Below, one piece after another: positions 35,687 through 48,503 of a stretch of DNA of 64,000 nt; positions within the stretch are counted from its first letter, which is position 1, and each line of letters opens with the position of its first letter. The translations under genes were made by a program, and so were the position numbers. The notes under the pieces were generated by a model, which was not told the DNA's origin, searched no databases, and saw nothing but the letters and a program-made list of their open reading frames with translations. This stretch comes from Brachynemurus nebulosus. Lineage: Eukaryota > Arthropoda > Insecta > Neuroptera > Myrmeleontidae. The stretch spans positions 8,597,501 to 8,661,500 of the forward strand of contig JAPWDM010000014.1 of NCBI GenBank assembly GCA_035578155.1, written 5' to 3'.

Positions 35687-36058
35687 AAATGTTTAGGGTG
35701 TAATGCCCCTAGTAAGAGAACGGTAGCGAAGTAGCTTCATTTTTACAAAGATGGAAGAGTACAGGCAAAAGACTTGCCGAGGGAAGATCGACCAACATCA
35801 ACTTCTAGACTGGAAGCCTTTGATAAAATTAAGGAAGCACGTAATTGATCTGTCCAGCATCTTAGTCAACATGTAGGCATTCCTCAAACTACACTACAAA
35901 GGCAATTTGGAGAGGTAATTACCCAATTCTTGAAAGAATATCTCGATTCCAATTTAAATGAAATAATTGGTAGGTTAAATCAAAATGGTAATTTCAGTGG
36001 TGTGTCTAAATTACCGGAAGTTTGGAGACGGATCATTGATAACCCAAGAGACTACTGA
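35687..36058 (+). pseudogene. Tc1/IS630-type transposase remnant (DUF4817-like helix-turn-helix)
   Basis: A single frame of 124 codons reads LGCNAPSKRTVAK, then FYKDGRVQAKDLPREDRPTS, IKEARN, LSQHVGIPQTTLQR and, after a jump, KLPEVWRRIIDNPRDY and a stop. The first part matches the helix-turn-helix layout of DUF4817/IS630 transposases (CNAPSK, R-P-S/T linker, second helix VGIPQTTLQR). The end resembles the C-terminal tail. Two in-frame stops (TAG at about 35732, TGA at about 35849) and loss of the DDE core make it a dead, internally deleted copy. Confidence 0.65.
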
Positions 36059-36059
36059 T

Positions 36060-37140
36060 TAATTTTATATATTGTATATAATTTAATCATTTACCCAAAT
36101 AAAAATAATTACAAAACAAAAGGTGTCAAAATTTGTGGTGTGACCTAATATTTTATGGTTTTATAACTTTTTCATTAAAATTTTTTTGTACAGAGGATGG
36201 TTGACCGTACACAAAATGTGACCGTACTAACCAGACCGAGTTAATACGAACACGTTTAAATTTAAATACACGTATTGAAGTAACCGTACGATCAACTGTT
36301 CGTTCAACGTAACGGCGTACCGTACCGGTCTGTCAACATACTTATTTAAATGCGAATACTGTTGATACTTTCGGTAGGTATTATAACAGTATTAGTATCC
36401 AACATAAGTATGTCATCCCATTAAAAAACCCTCCTACTACTACTAGACATAGGTACTTTTACTTATACTAACATATGGAAGTGAAAAACATGCTAGCAGA
36501 TGTTTTGATGCAATTTTCTTGTAACAGATAGAAACATGAAATGATTTTCATTTAGCACGAACAAGAAGAACACGGCGCGCGACTATGACTATGAGGCAAA
36601 ACAAAAAAGCGAACAATCTAAAATATGGAAAACAAAAAACGGTGAAGGCGAAAAATATAAGATTTTTATGTCGCGTTTTTTCTGTTTTTGTTCTATTTTT
36701 TGTGTTTTTTGTTTCTCTTTGCTTTTTAGCTTGCTTTTTTTCGTAACAATTATACTATGATACAGTGTTATATAGTACAGGAATGGACGTGGAATCAAAT
36801 GAAGATATTCTAGCGAAATTAATAGTGCGAGGATGAAATGTGTTTTATTATTTAAAGTTGGCACATATTGTAAATAAAAACCATTTTTTTTATATGGTAT
36901 TGTTACTAACAGCTGCTGTTTCGTCAAAGGTTGAAGTGTATTTAATGGGAAGTTGTCTATAAATAAGTTGTAAAAGTTGAATTATTCGACTTTCTGAACT
37001 TATAATTTCATTACGCGCTTTAGAAGTATTTTGGAATTTATGTCCGTCTTTGTTTTCGTCATTTAGAAAAAAAATTCACTATCGATATTGATGGTCTTAA
37101 AAATTTTACACATGACAATAGTTTGTTTGTTAACAAACTA
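36060..37140. other. Unassigned AT-rich DNA
   Basis: ACCGTAC occurs four times between 36203 and 36325, an unexplained cluster. The 112-codon minus-strand frame at 36589-36927 is low-complexity (lysine-rich, then F/S-rich) and is not accepted as a gene. Confidence 0.35.
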
Positions 37141-37293
37141 GAGGGGAGTAGGACTAGATAGGGTAGTTAAAGTTTGATAATGAAGAGAATTTCTTTCACT
37201 TACGAAAAATAAAATAAAAACAACAAACGTTTAACATTTCCATAAAATATATAAATACAAAAAATTGCATTTCTCCCCATCTAGCCGTACCTT
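37141..37293. mobile_element. Fragment of a third pogo-like family
   Basis: GGGGAGTAGG-ACTAGATAGGG, TAGTTAAAG and TTGCATTTCTCCCC correspond in order to 42206-42405 (GGGGAAGGTGGGGCAAGACG, CTAGTTAAG, CGTATTTCTCCCC). The right part was interrupted by the Helentron-like insertion at 37298. Confidence 0.45.
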
Positions 37294-37297
37294 TTTT

Positions 37298-37997
<700 letters not shown>

Positions 37998-38004
37998 TTT
38001 AAAT

Positions 38005-39220
38005 CTTAAAGACGGTTTATGGTATGTATTATTTAAAAATAATTTAAATTAGTGTATTATTTCGACAATCAATGAATTATGTTGACCTCCAAAGCGTTAA
38101 TTTTTGGTAGTTGACAGCATAAGCCAAATACTATTGGATAATTTTTCGAAATAATATTGTTATTTACACTTTTTTTATAAAAAATTTATCTACCATATGT
38201 AATGTGTGTAATTATATTGTACATAATTTATATAAATATGATGTGGGTGGGGTTTGTTACTGATAAAGTGTCTCAAAATGAATAGAACACGGCATTATTG
38301 TTATAAGATAAATTCGTTTAATTGACGCGCATTATAAAGTTATCAAAAACCCAAAACCCTATTGTATTTCATAAAAAGGGGACAGGTTCTACCTTTAAAA
38401 TTTAGTAAGCGTTTAAGCAACGGAGCCACTAGTGTCATTTTCCAACAGTATGGATTGTAGCACTAGTTCAAGCAGACGATCTTGCATCGTGTAATGGAGG
38501 CCTTAAGATGATACGAAAATAATAATCTTTCAAAAAAAGTATAATTTTTTTTTAAATAAAATCCTTTTTTTAGATTACAAACTATAACTACTCTATTATA
38601 TAACAAAACCATATCGAGAAAATAAAATAAAAAAAGCCAAATAATAGACTTCAAGCCTACGTCACACAATATTCTATTAGGGATACCAGAAAGGTTTTTC
38701 GTTCGTTTATGTACTAATAAAAAAGTCTTAAAAACTCATGACCGAAAAGCTCTTAGCTTTCGGGTCTCATTTTCATAACATTAACTCGATCAGTACAGAC
38801 AACTTATCGCCTAAAATACTATTGTCTGTTCAACTTGCCAAAACGAAAAAACTTTTTGGTATTCCCAATAAAAAAAGAAAACAATATATTTCAATACCAT
38901 AAACAAATGAATGGTGTGATTTATATATTTTTTTTCAATACACTTTTGACGTCAATACACAAAATAATATCGGATACTGCTATGTGAATGGATATATGGG
39001 TTATATAATAAAAAAAAAATATAATATGTGATGCTATTAATTTAATTCGAGAAATTAAAATGTGGTTTCATAAAAATAATTTAAGTTAATTGGTGATTAA
39101 AATTATTATTATTTTGAGTATTTGAGCATTCGTACGTATATGTAGAGTGAAAATAGTGAAAATTGTGTTTTCAATTAATTAAAGAATATTAATGATATTA
39201 ACCGTAATCGAGAATTTATT
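38005..39220. other. Unassigned AT-rich DNA with a small hairpin
   Basis: A short hairpin at about 38738-38765 (GACCGAAAAGCT and AGCTTTCGGGTC) lies just before TCTCATTTTCATAACATTA. That block resembles the one at 44507-44580 following another hairpin. A CCACTAGTGTCATTTTCC word at 38427 echoes the repeat at 61930. No genes. Confidence 0.4.
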
Positions 39221-39226
39221 AAGCCA

Positions 39227-39309
<83 letters not shown>

Positions 39310-40029
39310 CTCTTGTCACAATGTTTGGCTACAATAAAATCCGAAACTACTGAACCGATTTTGATCAAATTTGATAACTATCTATAATTTGGTCCAACTT
39401 AAAATATAGGATAGTTTTTATCTCAATTATTGACCTTAATATACATACGTAAGTTTGTTATTGACTTTTGTTTCCATAGTTTCAAAGTATGCATTGACAA
39501 AAATTTGCACATTTTTTACAACTGACATAAATTAATAAAAAATTTTACTATTTATTTAAATAAATATTAATGTAAATTTTGCAAAAAATAATGTTTTCGT
39601 AGAAAGAATATAGTGTAAAATACGTGAGAAATAAGCCACTTTTCCCACTTGTTGTACCATATACTACTATTATTATAGTGTGTATTGTGTTATAATTGTG
39701 CAGTGTATCTAAAACCATCAATATGGGAATCTACGGAAAAATCTCAGAGTGTGAAAATTAGATATATTAATGGTTACTTTCGAGTCGCATCGCGAGCGGA
39801 GCGAAGCATTACATGGAATTAACCATTTATAGAATTATGAACTATTCAGCGAGCGAAACGAAGCACCTTATTCTCGTGCGTATTCTCAATCCCATATGAT
39901 TTAAAATTGGCTAAACTATTTTCAGCTATCTTAGTAAATATTGATTTGATTGTATCAAAATGACAAGAAAAAATTAATTCAATCAGGTATAACTACTGAG
40001 CCGCAGCAACGCGTGGCTGGGTCAGCTAG
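39227..40029 (+). mobile_element. Non-autonomous Helitron
   Basis: Starts A|TCTATATATATA with an (AT)n tract up to 39306, then AATCTCTTGTCACAATGTTT, CTACTGAACCGATTTTGATC, and ends CGCAGCAACGCGTGGCTGG and GTCAGCTAG|T. TC start, CTAG end, a small CAGC-GCTG hairpin just before the end and insertion between A and T are the Helitron hallmarks. Inside, GCGAGCGGAGCGAAGC and GCGAGCGAAACGAAGC form a short direct repeat. There is no Rep/helicase gene in 803 bp. Confidence 0.85.
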
Positions 40030-40302
40030 TAAAAAAATAAATATTTATTTAATATATATCCTAGTTGGTTTAAATAATAAAAAATTGTTAGTAATATACA
40101 TAGGTATACATTTCCATATATTAGCGATGGAACTGGAGCTTATGATTTACTTTTCAGTACTCTCAGTGCCTTTGGAAAGTTTAGCTGTTATTTTTAATTT
40201 TAAAATTTAAATAGTACCCCCTCAAGGAACTAGCAAACCATCAAATACTCAAATTACATAACGTAAGCAACTTACCTTAGTTGTTGATGTATGTCACATT
40301 AA

Positions 40303-40772
40303 AGCCCCTTACACTTTTCTAATCGGAAAAATCAAATTTTTCGAAGATATTATATTGTAAAATACTATATTTCATTAATATTCTCTGAAAATTTCAAAGA
40401 AATTACAAAAAATATTTTCGATGTTATAGACGATTATAACTCCAAGTACTATAATGGGCGTATAATTTGTAAAATTTGATAAAACTACCAAATTTGGAAG
40501 CCCATCATTTAAATAAAATAATCGTAATATCTTCTGTTGCCACTGTTGCGTGGAAAATTAAAATTTCAGATCGATGGGTTAAATATTTTTTTATAGCCAA
40601 ACATAAAGTTTACCCTATATGGAATTTTTCTTTGAAATTTTTAGAGAATATTATCGATATATAATACTTTCCAGTAGGATACTTCGTTGAAATATTCAGT
40701 TTTTAGGTGGATGATTTTGGATGATTATTTAAAAAATTCGATTTTTCCCATCCGAAAAAGTGCAATGGGGTC
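40303..40772. mobile_element. TTAA-flanked short element
   Basis: TTAA flanks both sides (40299-40302 and 40773-40776). The ends, AGCCCCTTACACTTTTC and, read inward, GACCCCATTGCACTTTTTC, lead into GGAAAAATCAAATTTTT and GGGAAAAATCGAATTTTTT. Target and length suggest a piggyBac- or Kolobok-related MITE. The open frame 40476-40664 crosses it without recognisable features. Confidence 0.6.
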
Positions 40773-40779
40773 TTAAATC

Positions 40780-42200
40780 CCATAATGAACAAATTAAAAA
40801 GTAAGATTATTTTAAAAGCTACAAAAAATTTAGAACTACTTATATTTACATATAAATAACTATTATATTCCAAGCATGAAAAGCAAGTACAAATACTCGT
40901 GGTAGCAGAGCGTATTTCCATATATACTATCCTTGCTAATTTAATAAACAAATAAAAACCATTTACGTTTATTTATTGTAATGCAAAAATTTTGTATAGA
41001 AAATTTAACATCTAACAATCCACGTAAAATTTTTAAACATTTTGTTCAACAAAAATTATAAATGACAATATTTTTTTATTTAAAAAATAAAAAGAGAATA
41101 TCGCAGCACAAAAATAAAGGAAATGAATGAAGTTTACATGAATATAAGACGTAGCTTAGGGAAGCGCTATTCTTCCGTGTCGACTTAACGGGGGATGAGA
41201 AAATCAATTTTTTAGAAAAGCGGTCCAAAAAAAAAGAGAAAAATAATTAATGTTTTCTTTTTAAATCATTCATTCATTTGCCAACAGGGAGGGAGGACCA
41301 AGAGAAAAGGATGAAGAGAAACTGAAATATAGCCCGTGCTTAAATATCCTCACTTCTTCGATAAGAATCAAGTTATAAAATTTTTTCGTAGGTGTACATT
41401 CTTAGTCAAAGGGAATGTTCAAGTGGATTCTCTACGATAATATATACTTAAATTATTATTTTTAAAATAAATAACCATCACAAAATTTTAATTAACCGCC
41501 ACAGAGTCCCAGTTTTCTAGTGATATAACTTATATCGAAAGATGTCGTAGCTTCTCGATGTCCCGGAAAATTTATTTGTCAAAGGTCGGCGGTTTTTTCG
41601 AATAGAAAACCTGACGAATTGTATATTAGCGTCCTTTTATTTCGGCAATTAAATGGAAAAATGTATTGCAACGTATTGTAAATTAGATTTTAATTATTTA
41701 AGTAAGTAAGGTAAGAGCACCAACAGCCGTCATGTTAAAACATGTAAGAACATTTTCCATTTTCTATTAATTTTTTCCATTTTAATTTTGATTGCAAAAA
41801 GTCTTATATGCTACACGTGTAAAATATAATTTTTTCACTCGTTGTAAACTGTCGTTGGACAACTACTACGATTTTAGAAAAAAAAGCATCATGTTGCTAC
41901 TTGTTACATTTAAGCAACTATTATTTGGCAATGTTCCAATAAGCTACAGAAAATAACTATAATTTTATTATGATAATTGTAACCTATAGAGAACATAATC
42001 GATCGGTGCTTAATGTTCATATTTTTTATGTCCTGACATGTATACAGATATCAATCAATGTCTCAAATTGATTTGAATGGAACAATATTGACGGAAGGCG
42101 TAAAAAGAACAGTCTATAATTTATTTTTTTATTTGGTTTATATTCTATATGTAAGTATGTATTTATTTATAAATTATAATATATATGTATTCTTATAAAT
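40780..42200. other. Unassigned AT-rich DNA
   Basis: No supportable gene or repeat. Slightly GC-richer stretches near 41160-41340 and 41500-41650 have no open frame. Confidence 0.4.
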
Positions 42201-42205
42201 AAGTA

Positions 42206-42405
42206 GGGGAAGGTGGGGCAAGACGGGCTAGTTAAGTCTCAATGGTAAATAAGACTCAAAGTTTTTAAGGTTAAAATTCTTTTAAAATAATTTTTTCTAT
42301 TTTTGGTAATCGGTCTCTCAACTTAAACCAAAAAAAAAATATAACAAAAAACGTAAATATGTAAGTACAAAAGATCGTATTTCTCCCCTTTTTTTCCCTT
42401 CCCAT
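42206..42405 (+). mobile_element. Left end of a third pogo-like family
   Basis: GGGGAAGGTGGGGCAAGACG resembles the GGG-rich starts of the elements at 7422 and 13046, and the following 190 bp match 37141-37293. No inverted partner is present, so only one end survives. Downstream at 42666 a strong donor (TTGAAG|GTGAGTCTC) parallels the GAAAG|GTAAGT of the 7422 element. Nearby, CTGTCTCTTTTTAGCATAA is repeated at about 42507 and 42538. Confidence 0.5.
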
Positions 42406-42669
42406 AGGCCAAACCTATAAGAACAAGATACTACGCATATAATTTAAATCTACAACTTGTCTATGAGACGTTGATCTCTGACGTCATCGTTGCCTTCATT
42501 GTGATCTGTCTCTTTTTAGCATAATATGTATTCTGTCTGTCTCTTTTTAGCATAACAGTTCGTGTCAATTCTCCTCTTCCCTTTGTCCTGCTATTAGAGA
42601 TCGTCGTTTCATAGACAAATAGTAGTATTCCTATATAATAAATCTGTACAAGAAAAGAATTGAAGGTGA

Positions 42670-44465
42670 GTCTCTCTTGCTTTTAAAAATTTTGTTAAAA
42701 GTTCCATTTTTAGTTAGTTTTCACTTTGGAGTTGTGAATTTTTGGTGCACTTTTCTCGCTACTTAGATAAAAATATTTAAAAATCAAAAATTTAGAGCAT
42801 ATCATTCTGATAATTTCGGTTTTTAGTTTGTCTTGATATCTGTAAAATTAACAGATAGAGTTAGATACACTTTCACGATATTTGTTTTCAGTCGAAAAAT
42901 GATCCCGAGGCAAACTTAAAATGGCTGCCAAAAAATAGTACGCGTCTAAAAATTTTTTAACCTTAGTTTTGCACTCACCTAGTATTGCGGAGTAACTAGT
43001 AAAAAAATATTTAGCAACTTGAATTCGGGTGATTTCTAACAAATTGACTCCTTTTGTTGATATTTGTTTCGAAAAATTTCATGAAATTAATCAATAACAA
43101 TTTAATAATGTAAACACGTGTTACCCGAATAATAAAAACATTAAAACTCAATTAATACGGTGCTTCTGGCTGTCACAGCTACGTATAACCTATTATTGAC
43201 GCTGCAGACGCAGAGGTTATAATGATGAAAAATGATGTTTTTACTGAAAATAATGGAATACTGTCAACCTCAATGCTTCAATATCTATAGAGGTAGCTAT
43301 TATGATATGTAATTTGTTTCGTGTATATGTATTTTATAATGGTCTATTGCACGAGCAGTACAGTTTAATATTGACTTTTCAATTCAATTGTGAACATTTT
43401 CATTAATAGCAGAGAAACATTTGTTATTTTTGACTTTTAAAATTTTATTAATTTACTGTAAAGATTAAATGCTGTGAGATTTTCTAAAAGACGCATTAAC
43501 TCCCGAAGTCTATTATGTTTAACTATGGAACTTTTTGCATTCAAACAAAAATTAATCCGTACTTTCCGAAGTACTGCTACAGAAACCAAAGTTTTCATTT
43601 TTGTTACGGCCAAAATATTAACTTAATCAAAAAATGGTTAAAATAAGTTGTAAGTTTTATAACTCTTGTGGTTTTCGAGCTACATATAATGAAAACTCTC
43701 TGAAATAAAATTTTGAAACATTTTTTTTGCAAGATCGTGTATTTACATGCATTTACCGATGCTGTTGACAATGCTGGTAAGTTACATTTCCCGAACGTTT
43801 GTCTATATCCATGGAAACCAAAAAATAACAGTGCGGTAAGTGAAATAGATGCGTGGTAAGTAAATAGGAGTGTGGTAAGTTAAATTAGCTCAAAAATGGT
43901 TGTAATTATTTATTTATATTGAAATTAAAAGTACAATTTGAACAATTAGGAAAATAAATCGATTAATATGAAAACTTTCACTAGTTTGCACACTATTATT
44001 ATTATTGTTGGCATTAGTCTTCATATTTTATTGACATTTCAAAAGGTCGTTCAATCATTAAAATTTTCTGTGGTTTTCATAATCTTCCCTTCATTTTACG
44101 AGAATAAATTTGCAGCCAAAATTAAAATTCTTCTTCAATTTCATTATTCTCACTAATATTATAGTTTAACAAACTATTTTTCCTAATTTTTTTAATAGAA
44201 AATTCAAAAAAATATTCACATCAATTAAATATTGACACTTAATTTTTTATTTACAAATATAGTTGTCAATTGTCACTAAAAAGATTCGTATAGTTGCTAA
44301 TATAAAAATTTATAATATTTATTCATAGCATTCTATGTGATAACATAGAAATATAAATTTCACCTATATTATCTGAATTTTATTTTTTATTTACTATATT
44401 TTTATTCTTTAATTATTTTAAATCGATCGTGCAAAAAATATTATACAATACACGATGCGTTAAGT
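42670..44465. other. Unassigned DNA with a short tandem repeat
   Basis: Three imperfect 20-21-bp units at about 43830-43890 (GTGCGGTAAGTGAAATAGAT, GCGTGGTAAGTAAATAGGAG, GTGGTAAGTTAAATTAGCTC) form a mini-array. Frames at 42848-43042 and 43968-44156 show no domain. Confidence 0.4.
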
Positions 44466-44469
44466 GCCT

Positions 44470-44540
44470 TTACTGATCTCGAAAATTGCAAAAACTCGAC
44501 CCTGCGGGTCTCGTTTTCGCAACATTTTCTCAATCAGTAA
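44470..44540. repeat. 71-bp interrupted palindrome
   Basis: TTACTGAT and ATCAGTAA bound a hairpin whose inner parts also pair: CTCGAAAAT with ATTTTCT, and AAAACTCGACCC with GGGTCTCGTTTT. The loop is only a few bases. A weaker, partly similar hairpin lies at 38738. Confidence 0.65.
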
Positions 44541-44767
44541 AAGCAACTTACCGAACTTATATTGTAAGATACTATTTTTTGGACGGAAGGAAAGATAATA
44601 AGGAAATATTATTCAAAGGTGTTATTCGGTATAAATTAAAGCATACAAAAATAACCATTGATAAATATTGCAAAATGGCGATACCGGAGGCCATTCTGCC
44701 AGAGCAAATTGAATTTCAGGCGCTACACGGCACGCAATGTAACTGGTGTAAATTTGAACTGGGGTAA
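44486..44767 (+). other. Anonymous open frame, coding status uncertain
   Basis: 93 codons from a TTG, without an ATG start, beginning inside the palindrome. The last third, MAIPEAILPEQIEF and HGTQCNWCKFELG, has a less AT-driven composition than its surroundings and a CNWC pair. I do not recognise it. It could be a decayed exon or transposon fragment. Confidence 0.2.
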
Positions 44768-44857
44768 ATAAAAAATATTCTTTTAAATTATATTGCTATA
44801 ACTATGGAAACACTTAGGGGATTTATTACTAGAATGTTGTGTAGTAATGTAAAAGCC

Positions 44858-44890
44858 CCCATTACGGAACACTATTTTTTGGTGTGTCAT
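44858..44890 (+). repeat. Decayed end of the 3899 MITE family
   Basis: TAATGTAAAAGCCCCCATTA and CGGAACACTAT correspond to the inverted repeat of the MITE at 3899-4128 with several changes. No opposite end is visible. Confidence 0.45.
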
Positions 44891-44899
44891 TAAAGTGGC

Positions 44900-47800
44900 T
44901 TATAAAAATTAATAAATAAATTAAACACCCATTTTATTTTTCTTAATAAGAATGAAGTATTTTTAATCCAATGAATATATTGTTAAGAAAATATAACCCA
45001 AAAATTTTGATTTATTAATGTTTTGTTTTATAATTTGTTGACATCTATAAAAAAAAAAAAACGGACAGAATATATTAACACCTTTAAAAAATCAGCACGG
45101 ACACCTAAAAAAGAACACGTATGTAACGTACATGAGATACATCACATACATCTTCTACCATCTTTTCACGTATAGTCAACTACATATAGTTCACTTCAAT
45201 CTGTATAAAGTTTAAATATTGTCGCCATTTTGACAAATTAGTTTTAGAACTGAAATAAAATAAAGTAATCACTGTCGTTTTTTACAAAATACATAGATGG
45301 CGAAACAATATTTGTGCAAAATACAGTATTCTCATCGTTTATTTCATCGAATATTTAAACCATTCTGTGGTGTTACCTACTTTGACATTCTATGTATTAC
45401 TAGATGTCACTCTATGACATAGAGAGTGTAGATGCAAAAAATGCGTTATATTTATTACTAGAACTCTGCAAGCAACGTATAAACAGAATATCATAAATTT
45501 TTAAATTTTTTGTAGTTACAACTTTAAAGGGGGGTTTCTACCATCTAGAATCGCTTTTTAGCAGCAACATATATTTTTTAGGTTATTACACAGTCACCCT
45601 CTGCATACTGGTGGAGTTTTAGATTTTCTTTAAATTTTCAACTTCTTGCTGTTTCCTCTTTCGTGGAATTTCAAAAATTTATTCTCCAGTTCAGATGAAC
45701 CCTAAAAAAATTCACATACATGTAAAATACAAGCGGATAAACGAACAGATAAAATCTGAAACAAACAAAGTTTAAAAGATCGATGTAATAAAACCAGCAA
45801 TCAGAAAACTTTTGTAAAAGTCATCCCTTCTTTTCGATAATAATAATCCATATCACATTATTAATAATAAAATGGCCATAAAAAGTTTGTATTAATAAAT
45901 TTATTTGATCCTAATACCTGGGTTAAAGGCGAATGGATTAATTTCCACATAAAAATATATTATATGACCTAATAAAGAATATTTTATGTCGAAAGACGCC
46001 GTTGTACCAGTGTGTGTGTTTATGAATGATTAATAATAACGTAATTAAAACTTTAGTTTCAACAATAATGAGATGAGAATGAGTGGCATGCAGAGGCGCG
46101 GGGAGCGGAGTGATGCAAAGACGAAAAGCTGATCGCGTCTGTTTTACTCACGAGTACACATCATCATCGATACATAACAATCGTGTGACGTGTAGCTCTT
46201 GTTCTGCTCCGTTTTGTTTTGTGCTCCCTACTTTTATCTTTCTTATTATCTTGGAATTGATTACTATTATCACGGGTAGATGACGAAAATTCTCAAATAA
46301 CGTACTCATACTACCATATACTTCAAACCGCCACTGCTCTACCTACTATACATAGGTATAGATGTACCTACAAAAGCTATTATCGCAATTACGTAACGAA
46401 AATGAAACAAAGTACACTGAACTGTTGCTATTAATAAAAAATTTTTTAGTTAACTTGAAATAGTTACTCTAACAATTTCTTATGATTCATGAGAGTATTT
46501 AAGGTAGTTACTGTGTGATATGCTAGTAGAAAGAATTGCAAACCAAACTTACTTTATGTCATTATTGTATGTATTAATGGATAGATGTTGATGCATACTA
46601 TTTTTCATAAGAACGTGTATGCATACATTCAAACATAGTCTGTGCATACACACTTATATTATCAAAGTTTTTATGATAAATGCTTTGACATCATTGTTAT
46701 TTACCCAACAAACATATTAAGTGGTATGCATATGCGTTTGGAGCGCTTTATTTTTTCACCTGTACAAGATAGACAGGTGCTCTCGCCGACTTTTTTTGTA
46801 GAGAATTCGATTCTCTACAAAAAAGGTCTTAACACTTTTTAATGTATCTAGCACCGTTTCGCTACATAAGCGGTGAAATGTCAAAAAACGCTACTCATGA
46901 ATTTTTAATATTGTTTAAACAACAAATACGAATAAACCAGTTATTTAATATACAGAGTTGCCAGACTGCTTCGGTTCAGTTGCTTGAAATTGGTGTATTT
47001 ATTAAAATACTATAATTTCTCTGATGATATCTTCAATTCAAAACGATCAACAAGTAATTCAATTCTTTCTTTACATTCAGAACTTATTAATCTTTCTTTT
47101 CCTAGTTTTTTATTGAATTCTGTCGAGTCATTTATATTGTTAAATACAAAATAAGGATACGTATAGTCAGAGTTTTGAGATCTAGTATATGGAGTAGATA
47201 CAAACTTTAACCCTAATTATCTTAACTCAGAAGCGATCAATTTTTACCAAATCACAAGGACAATCAGATATAGTATTCTTCTATATACTATTAAAATTTG
47301 AAACTATTCTGTCGAAAAGTTGAATGTCGAGGTAACTACCTTAAATGAAGTCAGCCAAACAAATAAAAATTAGTTGTGATAAATAAAAAAGTCTAATAAA
47401 AAGTCTTAAATTAAAACTTTCATTTTAACTTCCCATTGGAAGTTATTGAGATTGATCCGATTTTATGAATCGCTAATTTGAACATGTCTCTACGTTTTAA
47501 GGTCACTAGAATCCATCCGTTCGTGAATTTTTTTCTTCTGATATATCTCGAGAACAAATGTTGATATCAGCTCCGGACTAATTTCATTAGAGACATGATT
47601 GAAAAATGAAGACTGGATAAAGTTTTCAGCAAATTCGGATTAGCGGTTTGTTTTTTTTTTTATAATAAAAAAATGAAATTAAAAACTTTCTGTGAAATAT
47701 TTATCGTCTCGCATATCTCGAGAATAATTAATACACAGTGAAAAAATTCTTGTTAAAATTCACACATTTCACATGTCCAGAACGGTCCCCCCAAATTTTT

Positions 47801-48495
47801 AAGTTTCGCTTGCGAAATATTGAAATTAAAAATTCCCTACCATAAGAATCATAGGCGAGTTAAGCTGTCCCTCTGTTTGAACTTATTCTATCAAAATGTA
47901 CTTAAATATCTACCCTATATCTTATTTCGAAAGCTATCAAAAATTCTTGCCACTGGGAAACTTTGATTTAATGCGCGTTCAACATGCACTTGACGTATTT
48001 TCAACTTTATGTAAAATTTTAAAGACAAACAGGTTAAAAGTTCACTTTTCTTTCCGGGTGTAAAGTTTTTTATTTTATTAAGTGTATAGTAAATTTTGTT
48101 GGAATTGTTCCAGAAATTATAGAAGAGAGAAACATGAAAGTTAGAAATTTTGTCATATCCTTTCAAGACAAGTGTTTTTGTAGAAGATAGAACTTACTTT
48201 TTAACCTTATGAATTTTATCTATTTTTAAGATCTATTGTAATATTGTATGGACTAATGGATCAAGAGGGGAGGGAGGAATGCAATTTCTGCATTTATATA
48301 TTTTAAGCAAATATTAAACGTTTATATTTTTTTTCTAATTCCGTTCGAAGGACTGATTTTCAATGATAGCAGAAATAAATAAAGAATCTCTTGATCCCAA
48401 AAAATTTTGAGTGTTACTTATTACCAAACCTTAAGTTCCCCTTCTTGTCTCAATTCACCTCTTATTGTGAAAAATTTGACATTTTTTTTAAAAAT
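44900..48495. other. Unassigned AT-rich DNA with one perfect hairpin
   Basis: At 46788-46828, GACTTTTTTTGTAGAGAAT and ATTCTCTACAAAAAAGGTC form a 19-bp stem with a 3-base loop and one mismatch. GC-richer DNA at about 46083-46240 contains a 66-codon frame without recognisable features. Words at 47445-47580 and 47700-47730 (CTTCCCATTGGAAGTT, TCTCGCATATCTCGAGAA) echo 17330-17525. No gene is supported. Confidence 0.4.
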
Positions 48496-48503
48496 CTGTT
48501 TAA

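Noticed and set aside
36589..36927. 112-codon minus-strand frame
   Set aside because: Low-complexity (lysine-rich and F/S-rich) sequence following base composition, with no recognisable domain.
42500..42666. Possible 5' leader exon ending in GAAG|GTGAGT
   Set aside because: Only the donor is convincing. It may belong to the adjacent pogo-like element's leader, and there is no acceptor or coding support.
46083..46283. Frame in a CpG-containing stretch, considered as a promoter or gene start
   Set aside because: It starts at GTG rather than ATG, and no TATA/initiator pair or protein similarity could be supported.
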